Assembly: GCA_012861695.1 (NCBI GenBank)
Contig: JAAOOA010000086.1
Span: 5,687,885-5,751,884 of the forward strand
Direction: 5' to 3'
DNA: 64,000 nt
From: Trematomus loennbergii
Lineage: Eukaryota > Chordata > Actinopteri > Perciformes > Nototheniidae
Below the pieces are notes generated by a model, which saw only the letters and a list, made by a program, of their open reading frames with translations, had not been told where the DNA came from and made no database searches. The position numbers and the translations under genes are program-made. Every line of letters starts with the position of its first letter. The first letter of the stretch is position 1. Positions 1-12,100 of the stretch are shown here, piece by piece.

Positions 1-24
1 ACGATGAGGAAGAGGAGGACTCAC

Positions 25-131
25 GTTGGCTTTGACACCCTCCTGAACGTCTGGTACCCTGGGCATGGCATCGTACAGAGAGGAGACATATGTAATGATA
101 GATTTCTCATCAGGGTGAAGCACATCAACAT
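25..131 (-). CDS. plec: plec exon 8: end of CH2 and exit linker
   Basis: A 107-nt exon, phase 1 in and phase 0 out. The first two bases complete an Asp codon begun by the G at the end of exon 7; 35 codons follow, containing [17 protein letters not shown], the last helix of CH2, and ending VKAN. The acceptor is a CTGCAG and the donor is GTGAGT (genomic 19-24). The protein stretch is nearly identical to mammalian plectin, where this segment closes the actin-binding domain before the plakin domain. It is the most 3' exon of the gene in the window. Confidence 0.93.
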
Positions 132-3100
132 CTGCAGAGGGAGGGAATAACAATGTTTTAAAAAAAATGGTTACTTATTTTTAACTGGAAGCTGGAGAAA
201 GCAACTCACACAGGCTCTAATATTCCCTGAGTAGAGGCTTTCAGGGAGGTATTGAACATGTGACTGCTCTCACCCTCGGGGTCCAGCAGTCTGGTGACGC
301 CCAGGTCTCTCTCGGCCACGCTGAAGGCCTGCTCCAGATTCTCCTGGTTGGACTGCCGGTACACTTTACCCATGTCAATCAGAGTGGGCCTGCGGGCGAA
401 AAACAGCAAAAGAGGGTAAGTGGAGATAGGTTGTTACAGTTACTGTCAGTCAAGTCTTTTTCTTTGACAGTTGAAAATGTCGGCGAAAGATATACTTAAT
501 TACAGTCCGGCATCCTCCCTTACTTCTATGTTTTTGCAATTTTTATCTTCTACCCCACAGCAGAAATTCCATTTTGACGGCTGCCAGGTAAAACATAAAT
601 TAGATGTGGCTTATTTCATATTTGATGTTGCTTGAGGCCCTTTGGTCATGAGTAGTATGCACCTGATTCCAGAGAGGGCAAGCAAAAACAGGAGTCCTCA
701 CTGCCAGAAATCTTAAAATTCCTCCATCTTTTGATACAAAAGGAAACAGACACCTTGAGTGCACTTTGCCACGAAGGTAACTGCTTGATAACATGTAGGC
801 ACAGGCTCAGGATAAAAATGCATATCATGCCTACAGATAGCAAAGATAACATTCAGGATGTAGAGGAAGTTCTGCACATTTAAGTCTGAGTAACAACGCC
901 AGTAAATATACAACTTTTGTTTTCTTTCAGTTTATCTACAATCCGTAAACAGTACCAGCTACCTCATCAATGTTATATGATCACTTACAAAATATATACT
1001 GCTATTTTTTACCATGGTGTTATCTGTTTTTTACTTATTGTGTTGTGTACGTCTATTCTCTTTCCTTTATCTGCACTATACCTCTGCTGTTGTAATCATG
1101 TACATTTCCCGGTTGCGGGACCAATAAATACATTCTGATTCTGATTAAAAAGCACCAAATGATCCATACACTTGCATAACTCTCTGGATGTAGTATTCTT
1201 TGTGTGGCCGGGGGGGTTTCTGCTCCACAAAGCTGGCCTGTCTGTAGGACAGTCTGTCCCTGCTCAGGTGCCCCATGTGAGTCTCTGAGTCATGCTCCTC
1301 GCTGTGGGAGCCTCGACTGGAGCGGGTCCCAAGGCCGGCGGAGCCTCGGCCCGAGTCAAAAGAGTTCTCGTTGGGTATGTCTTCGCACAGCATCACCACC
1401 CGATCCTCCAGGTCACTGACGGAGCCCGCCGTGCTGCTGGAGGCGCTGTTCAAACGCCTCTTCGATGAAAACCTCCTCTTGAGTTTCAACATTGTAGCAG
1501 CGCAAAAGTTTCCTTGCAAATGCAGTTGAAATTGTGAAAAAAAAAGGTTTTCTGAGGAATATCGACTGTATCTTGTGCTGCTTGCTCCTGATTACATCCT
1601 GAGGTTCCTCTCTGCAGCTGCTCAGTCTCTGCTCGTCCTGCTCCTCCTCCACCCAGAGACACTCTCAGGCAGAGCAGTGAGCGTACCTGTGTTTTGCTGC
1701 AACCTGCCAAGCCTCCAGTGAGCTTACCTCCAGGGCAACCTTTCCTCAAATGAGTGTAATGCAACCACAAATGCCAAAGAACGCTTTCTCTTTTCACACT
1801 TAATGATGCCAGCTTAGGCTGTACATGTTTTTTGTGTAGTGTGGTGGAGAGCCATCCTGCAGGGCTTCTCTGTGTTTGCAGGTGCAAAGACTAAGAGTGG
1901 CGCTCCTACCAAAATATATGGTTTGAGTGTTAAATCGTGAAATACTGCAGGCTTGGAGGGCGGCTGATTATAGTTTATTTATGTTGGCGGCTAGATTTAA
2001 TTAAGTTGCAATGGATCTTTAAGAGTAAATTAAACATTTAAACAGCTTTGCACCGGAATTGATATGCAATTACAAAAGCAATGAAAGACTGAGCTGTAGA
2101 GTTAAGGTCTGAGTTAGCATTTATCTTGATGTTTGATTTACAATAACCAACCAAATTTGTCCTGACAAATCAGGTGTGCCTCTGTAAAATGAAATACCAA
2201 CAGCAATCAATAATAAAAGGTACCGCAACATGAATTGCAAGAAAAGGTCACAGAGAAGACCTTTAAAATGTATGTACATTTCATATCCTACGGTGATAAA
2301 GGATTCCAAGCCCAGACAAGCTTCTCCAACCAGAAATCATTTTCCATGGATTGGAAAAATGCTTCGTGCAATGAATCTCCATGGCATCCCTTTCTTAGAT
2401 GACCCTTTTGTGTCACTGTCGTAATACAGGTAGGTGTAATACCATTTTGTAATATATAAAATATTATTGCTGTTTATGCATCAGATCTATATTAATTCTA
2501 AGTATTGCCCCTTAGGGTATTTTTCTTTCTAAGACATCCAAGTGCATATTTTATCTTAGAGCCACTCTATCCTCCATCAGTGCCTCACCTGTGTTTGTGT
2601 ATGATGGCGTTGAACAGCTTGCCGTCCCTCCAGCCTGTGGTGAAGTTGTCGCAGCGCAGACCCTGGTATCCCTCCACCATCCTCTGAGACCAGAGCAGCA
2701 GCTTCTCTTTGGCCGTCATGTCGTCCGACTGGCCGTTCACCTGGATGTCTGAGATCTGGAGGGGAGAAGTTACAAGAAGTCAGCAGTGATAGTAAACTCC
2801 ATGTCTTTAAAAAGAAGCTTGCAGTGTAGCTCTTATTAGCTGCCTTTGAGGGAGGACAGCACGACACGTTGTGTTGACATCTAGCTCTTGATCCTTTTTT
2901 AATGATTTTTTCCTTCCTGTGTTTATTGACTTCCGATGGTTTTAAATTGTCATTTATTTTGTTATCAATCACAAAGTTATGTGTGACTTATGTTATTTAT
3001 GACCTGGAAAGGGGGGGTGTAGTATTGTTTTTATTTTTGTTTTGTTAAGAACGTTATGTTACCTTTTCTGTATAAAAAGTACTATATAAATAATGTTTGA

Positions 3101-6100
3101 TTTAATTTGATGATTTTTTAATTGTAAGGCAAAATCTTCCAAATGAGTGTAAAGTAATCAGAATCCGAATACCTTTATTCATACATTTATATTAATGTAA
3201 GTAAAACACATAATAATCATCTTAAATAACTCACGAACATGAGTTTTTCTTAACCATCGTGTCAGAATATTTGACTATATTACATATATATCCGCCGTAG
3301 GAGATTTTTTGATGGGTCGATCCCTTTGTTTGTTTGCTTTTTAGCACAATAAAGGACTGGCATGATTGTCAGGAAACGAGGTGGAAGGGTGCAGCATTGG
3401 GAAGAACTCCATCATCGTTAACATTGCAGGATTAAACAGTGTTGCATTCGTGTGATGTCGGAAATATTGCTGAAAGTAGTTCCACAGTGGGAAAACGCTG
3501 GTGAATGCTTCACAATTCGGAACAATAATCGTTGATATATAGATATTGATGTGAACTTTAACGACTCTAACTCCTGTACACCAAAGCTGGAAGAACTACT
3601 TTCAGTTAAGAAACAGTTTGCATGGTGAAAGGACTTTTCTCTCCCTTGCACATGACTTTCCGTTACTTTGATATTCCTGTATTGAATATGATGGAAGTGT
3701 TTGTTGAAGGGCAGGAAAACGTATTTTCCAGTTTGCCCGCTGATTTGTTCCAGATTCGACATGAGTCACATTTCAAACCTCAAATACCAAGCAGCACTTT
3801 AACTTGGAGGCCAAAGAAACAAAAAACTCACTGTTTTGGAGAGAAACACAAGTTCTTTTCCAGCAACACGTCAATGAGTCACTGATCATACACTGTTATA
3901 ATGTATACATTTCCAAACAAAAACAACCTCACTAAATAAAAGGCTGCTGAAAATGAATGTTGGACTGTGTAGCAGAACCTCCACAGGCAAATTGCTATTC
4001 TTTAGGAGCTGCGAGGCTTGGCTCTGAGTCACAAGAACACACTATTAAAAAGATCTCCCAACAATATAACTTTTGTTTTAAAGTTATATTGTAGTGAATA
4101 AAAGATGATATAAACATTTTGAATCAACACAGACGGATATTAGCTAATAGCTAAATCTGGAATGATTTATCTCTTCTCTTTTTGAGATTTATGTATACTT
4201 TATAACCCCTGTTTGTAAAGACATAATAATACTAATTTAAGGTAAATCCCAGCATTGTGTTGACACTGAGGGACATCACAAATAATGCAGCTGTTTGACT
4301 GGATGTTTTGTATTTTGCATGAATCCATCACCCTGTAGTGGCTGTCTGGCCCATATCTATAATGAGACATGCAAACAGTACTTATGAAAAGGCCTTGGAG
4401 TTCCTTCTGTCTGCATGTAGCTCCAGATGGGCGGTGTTCTCTATAAAACTAGGCACATGTCGTAAAAAGTTGCAAGAACAATTCCAGGAAACATTTTAAT
4501 AGTTATTTGTTGTTTTTTTTACTTTTGCAATTTCAATTGTGAGCACAGTGACCCGTGTTCCAATCATTCCAACAGTTTGTCTTTGATGTCTCTTATTTGG
4601 GATTTGTATTCACATATAAAGACATGAAATCATACAGAAAGTATAATACAATTGCTGTAAATAAGCTGCATATTATGCATTAAGTGAAGGTTGCATTTAA
4701 TGTTGTGATAAATGTCAGAGTTTCCTACTTAAGAAGTGTGGTTTTCATTACCATAATATACTATTTCAGGGTTTTTCGGTGAGTCATAGCAGAACTAAGA
4801 ATTTTGTTTTGCAGGAAAAGCTGCTGGAGGGAAAAAAGAAGACATCTCTTCCTTCTGCTTTTTTCCTTTCAGAAGGGAAACCCTGGTGCTCAGCGTGGAC
4901 GTGGGCACCGAGTGACTCAGACTGGAAACAGGACCTCCGCCCTCGCAGATTTTCTAAAAAAAGTGATTAGAGAATCCCAACCCTGTCACGCAGCAGGCCC
5001 ATTATTTATACTGGTCACCTGTGTGTGAGTAAACTGTTACCTGCACCTGGGGAGCAGAGAGGAAATTCACCATTGTTTGTGAAAACTAGGATGTTCCAAA
5101 ACAAAATGGGTATGGGAACGTACAATGAATAGCTGACTGGTGACTCAGTACATTTAAACGGAAATGTTTCTTTTATTGCTTGAATGGGATTTATGTTTAG
5201 TTAGATATCGGGGAATAGTCAACTTTTGTAACCATATAAATAGCTGGAAATCTGTTTTTCTCTAAAGCGTTTTGAGTTTTTCCATGTGTCACGCCCACGT
5301 CCTCTTCCAGCTTTCTCGTGGGAATGACTGAGTCACACTGGATGGGAAAAATGAATCCCACACCAACATCAAAACCATCATACCGATTATAGCATCAAAG
5401 AATCTCCATGCACTCCCACTGGTTTCCCCCTAAATCTTCCAAATACGCCTCTTCAACATGAGGAACACATCTGCTCATTGACAAATGCTTTCCTCAAATG
5501 TGCCATCGGTGGTGTTAAGAATTTTAAATTGTTTACATTTGAGATCCGGATAAAAGGAAACCCCTTTATCTAGATTGTAAGACTGTAAGCCGCACAGAAC
5601 CGAGAAAGAGTCATACAAGACTTCAAAACTGACTGAGCACTGTTCTTTCAGAATGAATGAATAGCTTTTTTTCAGTGTTTAGTCTTCGTGCTCTCAAGGA
5701 CAGGGGAAGCGGTGGTATTTGTGTATAAAAGTGCAAAATGCTGCCAAAGGTTCAATAAAGTCCATTTGGAAGTGATTGGCTGTTGGACTCCACTGTGCTC
5801 AAACTGCTGTGTCAACATCGGGATGAAGTGGGGCTGATGATTGAAGCTAAAAGAGGGAACGGCACTCAGATTTATTTGACCGTGCTGCGGAAGAACGCTC
5901 TAATTATAATGTAATAAAGCAAATTGTATGAAACGCATTGTACTCGCACGGTGGAAGGATTTTTCGTATGCAAAAACTGTACAGTTTAAAACATAAACAC
6001 CAAATGTAGTTTTAGTAAGTCCACTTAAATACATGCAGATTGCAGGTTAATGCAATTTATATAACGACAGATTTTTGTGTCCAATATTTGATGTGCTAGT

Positions 6101-9100
6101 TTCCTCCACTGCCTTAAAGGGGCAGTGGAGGAAACTTCGGGATGTTTGCCTTTGCAGACCATTTACATGCACAAAAACCTATATAACACACTACAGGGAA
6201 GGGAACACCCCAAAAGCATGGCAGGGCCCCTTTAACTGAAGCAATTTATAGCTACATTTGTTACACTCATTTCTGTACTGGCTATGTGTATTGCCTTAAA
6301 AACAGCCATTTATAGCTAAACATGCCTTTAAAAGTGCTAGACATTACCTGGAAGTGAAGGATGATGGTCCATATCAGCCCCAAGGTCAGCTTTGGGTTTC
6401 CATCTGCAATGTCATCATTCCTGATGTTGACCAGTTTGACCTGAAAGGACACCAATTCAACCTAATGGTCAGTCTTATGGTTTATTTAAACTGAGAAGAA
6501 TTAGAAGACATAAGGAAAACAGTCAAATAGAAATGCTCTTTTGATAAAAAAAAACTTGTACTGGAAATGCCATTATTTACGGACCTGTCTGTGTTTGAGG
6601 AAGTCCAGGGCGATCTGTACATTCTGCAGCTTGTGGAAGCGCATACGACCTTTCTCCCGTGGCTGCAAGAGACGAGAGGACACCAAACATGAGGAGGAGG
6701 GAGCACATGACTAAAGATGAATAAACAGCAAGGCCCCATGACTGAAGAACAGGTGTTTCTGTGTCCAGGAACACCTTTTTGTGCTTACAACAATATCTAT
6801 TCTACTGGAGAACAACAAAAACATTTAACAGTCATGGCCACAACTTCAAAATTCAACTTTAGCAAATTTGAAGTGCGATTCAAATTCGGCGTGATTGTGA
6901 TCAAAGCGCCTGGTCAGACCAGATCTGACCCTGATGTGCATTCAACAAAGCAGCCAGGATGCCTGCAGGTGAGAGCATGATGATGAATGATCTCAGTGAT
7001 TCCCCCGATCATCAGTCACAATCTTCATTTCCTCTGAGGCCTACAATAACACTTTGAAAATAAAAATAGTTGATTCATTACAATAAAAACACCTTTTACA
7101 CCTTATAGTAGTTAGCATTTTACCACTTCTGTTCCCCTCATCTCGAAGTCAATTATTTAACAGGTTTTTGGTTAAATACCTGAAATAAGGTCTTTGGTTA
7201 ACAAAAGCTTAACAGATCACTATCTGTTCTGCAACATAAAATACATCTGGAGATACCCAACTGGAGAACGTCCAAAGCTTCTATGCATCTTTAGAACGAC
7301 AGTTGCTAACAAGTGGCTAACTGAGTCAGCGAACATTAGCCGCCTTTAGCTTAGCGGTGGTAACGTGAAATCATGTGAATGTCATGTAGTCCGTCTATAG
7401 CCTAACGTTTTACTGGGGATTGCAATTATGTGGAGATAATCCTGCTGAACAAAACGTGTAAGTATCATAAATGTGTGTTTGTCAAAGATCTTATTTTCTG
7501 CACTATTCCAAAATGCAATAAAAAAAATCCGATTGCTTTTTGTTGAGGGAGCCCTTGTAATGATGACCACTTTAACTGGAGCGCAATCCATAAAAGCATC
7601 TACGGTTTCTAAACCTACCCAGAATGAGACAGTGACCCCAGCATTGATGGCCATGACATGCATTGGTGCTCCACATTTGAAGCTTCAAGTCCATAAGAAG
7701 CTTCGCCGCATAACCAGTCAACGTATAAGATAAGATAAGATGTACTTTATTGGTCCCAATTTGGGAAATGTTTGCGTATCAGATTAAAGAGAAGACACGT
7801 TGGCTTTTAACACAGCAAGGTTACCTTATTGACCATAAAAGTAGTTTTTATGTTCAAGCCCTAAACTTAAACTGGTGTTTACTTTTGAATAATAAAATAA
7901 CTAAAGACTGATTCTATACTTTTCTATACCTATCAATGTCAACGTGTCAATTCAACAAGGTGTAATCAAATATCTAACTAGTAGAGACAATGAATGTTCT
8001 ATTTGTAATGCAGAACATTAGTTTATTTGATTATTATCAAAATCATATAATCCTTATATCGTATTCAAGCATACTTCAATGATGAAAAGCCTTGGATTTA
8101 TGAAAGACAGTTCAATCAAGAAGACGAATCATGAATAGAAGGTTGCGAATATTGTAATTTACTGTATAAAAAATACCTAGATTTGTGGCAAGTTCTGAAA
8201 TGTTGGATATATAGTATGCTCCTATAAGAATATTGTTTGTCCTGGTTCGCTCTTTACTTTACGGTAGAAATGACAAGCTACACTTGCGCCTCTGTCTCCA
8301 GGCTGGACGCCCCGCTGATAAAATGGAAGAGGGCGATGTCGACACACAAAGGACACGAGGCAGGGAGTGTGACTATCATCATGCACATCCCAGCAGCCAC
8401 CTGTGGTGGTGACACATGCCGTGCCTGACGCCCACAGTCCAGGCGCCACTCACCAACCGCACGTTCCTCACAACGTCCCGTTCCCTCGGCTACCCCAGCA
8501 AGAGCATCGCACAGAGAGGAAGCACAGGGGGAAGAGGTCAGGGCAAAGGTCAGCAGGAGTTAGATCAAAGGAAAAACCAGGGGTCAAACAAGTCAGTGCA
8601 GAAAGGTTACAAGATGGAAGCAAAGAATGAAAATTAGTGTTGTAAAGCCACCAGAATGTGTGTTCCACAAAAAAAACAGTGCTTAGGTAAGTAAAGTAAA
8701 AAAGAGCATGTTCTGAAATGTCCAACAACCTTGGAAGAATTGAAGTCAACACATGCAAGAGTGGAGACAAGAGACCCAGCAGAGAAATGTTCGACTCAGA
8801 TAAGCAGTTCATGTTCCACCAAGTGTACTGGACAGTAGAACACACTAAAGTCAGTGGGACAGGGAGCAGGAACAATTAGACGTGTTTGGACAGGACAGAG
8901 GCTCACAGCAGAAGCAGATGTCCAAATACTTAAAGGTCAAAGGTCTCACCAGTGTCTCTCCGGAGAGCACCTCCAGCAGGGAGATGAGGTTGTGTCCATC
9001 TCTGAGGTCCTCGTACAGGTCCGTGATGTGTCTCTGGGACTGTGGACACAAGAGAGGAGACAAGGCTTACATTTTTTTCAATGATTTACCATTTTTTTAT

Positions 9101-12100
9101 TCATTGGTTTTCCCAGAGTGTGAGCATCAGTGGTGAACACACACAATACAAACACTGCAAAGCACAGGAACAGGTTACCATCTCAACACTGACATGGATT
9201 TCACTCGAGGCACAGACATATTCCACTGAATCCCACTGTGTCACGTCAAAAAATTAAAGCAACTTAAAAAGGGAAGGGCAACACACAATGACAACTATCT
9301 AGATTGTTTTTGTGCGAAATATCGACCGTAGAGATGTCTATCTAATAAAATAGAACTCAAAGCAACAAGAATTACATTTTGAAAACTCAACAGAAATGTA
9401 CTTTTCACAAAATCATGACCTAGTTTCTCCAAATATTCTACAGACAGTTTTTAGAGCAGTTTCAAGTAGGAACAGAATTCAATCCACTATCAGTATCATT
9501 GCCCAGAAAGAAGCATCATCTACTCATAAGAAGCTTGTGCTTGTATAGTGCTAGCTAAGCTAACGTTACATGTTAGCCAAGTAGGAAAGGATCCCCTGCT
9601 GTAAATGGCCTCGCGTCCATGAAAAGATGGGCGCGGTGATGCGGTTAGCGGATGTAGTTAGGAAAACAGAAAATAGTTCTTGAATGAAACTGCTCACAAC
9701 AAAGTCTGTGGAATTTCTTTAGTAATTGGTCATGATTTCTAGAAATACCGATATTACTGTTGAGTTTTTTTAATGTATTTTCTTGCCGTCTGAGAGCCAT
9801 CTAGTTCCTTATGTTGGAAAGAAAAAACTACCAAGATTGATTAATTCCACTACTTGTAAGAGGGAGAATATTTGAGATCTTGACATGAATGGTCTCTTTA
9901 GCAATGGAAAGGAACATTACGATCACAGCTCAACCACTAAGCTACTTTCTTAGAGGTGAAAACCAAAGTGAGTACACTCAATATTTAACCGACACTGCAT
10001 AGAAAAACTATGCTATTGTTAGTATGAAAGTTAAACATTGAAAAATAGTATTGGTCTGCAAAAACGTATACTTTTTCAATTGTTTTTGGGTCAGAATGTG
10101 TCTCTTTAAGTAAATCTCGATGAGAGGGTAAAGTGTTTCCACAGGCATGCAGGCAGAAATGAATGTATATCCACTCAGCACTCGGCTCACTGACAGCACC
10201 TACCTCTGCCTTCCAGTGCTGAAGGAAAAGATGAAGTACAGGATGAAGGATGGAAAGAAGAAACAGTTTGATGAGAGAAGATATGAAACAGCTCGGACGA
10301 GTGAGGGGGACAAGAGACAAACATGCAGACGCTGGTTGATATCAAAGACAAAGACTGTTGGTCATTTCCTCATTTTAAATCATTTGGTTTGACTGGTACA
10401 CCAAACAACTATTTATAACTGTTGTCCAGTATTCATTTCCTTTGCTTCTGATCTTGTTTGGATTGCATTGGTGTTAATACAACTTGAATAAACACAGAAG
10501 CACATCTGGTTTTCATTCTGCGTAATCTAGAGAGATGTAAAACATGCTACAGTAGATGGCACTTTTGAGACAGCTAAGTATAATAGTGGAGTGTTCCTGG
10601 CCCTCAAACATTAATCCCATGATTCTGTTGTGACCACAAGTCCAAAATGCCTCGAGGGCAGCCACATTGAACACCGCTCAAGTTCTATCAGACCCAAATC
10701 TGGGGGATTTCTAGACAAAGAAACAACGAGTGTCCACAAAAGCCAGTGAGCCGTCTCGGGCAGAGGCCGTGTCACACATGGAGGACATTCCTCACAGTTT
10801 TACACACTCCGATGCCCCTGTCAAAACAGGGATTCATCAACCTGTGTCTGTAGAGCAGCGGTCAGAACTGGACACTTCAGGTACAGCTGGTATCTTTACT
10901 ACAGTATACCCTGGAAACTTTGGCAACAGGAATCAAACAACTGCAATCTTGCTGTTTGTATTCTATGTAATATATATGACTAGTGTCTATAATTGCTTGA
11001 AACCTGAGATCCCTTTTATATAAAAGAAAGTGTGTTGGTTCAAAACTGAACATTATTTCCTTCTCGTTCTGCTGTGATAACATAGAATAACAGGAGCTAT
11101 TTGCGGTGGGATTTTAAGTAAAGTGTCCCTTTTAGTCCTCTTGTTAGTGTCAAAATGTTTTCAAAAACAGAAATGTTTGAGACACTGACATTTTCATTGA
11201 TACCATATTGTGAGAATGAATCTCTTGTACAGTATACTGTAAACACATCTGTTTGTCAAGGCTTCCAGTCTCAGTTAACTCTCCATGTCTCTGTGACCAG
11301 CCTTCATTTATTTCTGTTCTTTTTTATCTTCTTATTTGTTTTCCTTTTTGTCCCCCCCATGGCTCCTGGTCCTATTGTAAAGCGTCCTTGGGTTTCTTGA
11401 AAGGCGCTATAAAATCCAAGTTATTATTATATTATTATTATTATTATTTAACTCTTCAAAAAACTTGACTAAAAACCAACAGCTGCAACGACAGGTGGAT
11501 TATTAGTTGCCAGATTATTTATCGCCCACTGTTTTTTGTTCAGTATAAGTAGTCATTGTTCAAGCCAACATTTTTGTTCCTGTTTTTCAACTGTAAGATT
11601 GGTCTGTTTTCGTTGTAATAAATAAAAGTGAATATTTATTGGTACAAAAATTATAATTTTTTATTGGAACTTGAAAATTGTTGAGATTAGTTTTGCTTAA
11701 CTGCAAAGAAAAAGAAAAACACAAAGATTTACTTTATTTTATGCAATCATCGGCTTGCATACTACAAGTAGGAAGTGCTTCATTTCTAAGGGTCGTGGGG
11801 CAGAATGCTTTACAGGTGTTTCCTGACAGTATCACATGTTTAGCATTGGCCTGAACTCAGAGCAGTTCAGACGTGGAGGCTCCCGTCCCCCAGCCCTGTG
11901 CAGAGAGCCCTGAGGAGCCCTGAGGACCCTGAGGAGCCCCTGACCGTCTGGAGCCCAGATGTGAAACCTGAGCGAGCCCGGCCCACAATGCCTCTGTTTT
12001 TCTAAAGCGAGGCCAGGTGTCCGTGACTCACCCCCTCACAGTTAACACAAATAGCATGTGTGGAGGAGCGGTTTTTTACGATGTTGTTCACCCTTTCAAA

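Larger units (their letters stand above)
2756..6347. other. plec intron 5: no gene seen; LINE-like tails
   Basis: AT-rich intron. At about 3000-3110 lies a LINE/L2-like 3' end (AAAAAGTACTATATAAATAA then a TTTGATTTAATTTGA run), followed at about 3158-3182 by a second tail fragment of the AGAATC type. A short TTAA-flanked element is listed separately. I see no conserved coding stretch; the short open frames lack splice context or family resemblance. Confidence 0.6.

Noticed and set aside
1486..1887. 133-codon open frame upstream of the orphan exon.
   Set aside because: No coding character or family. It overlaps in another frame what would be the 5' UTR of the 1145-1519 frame.
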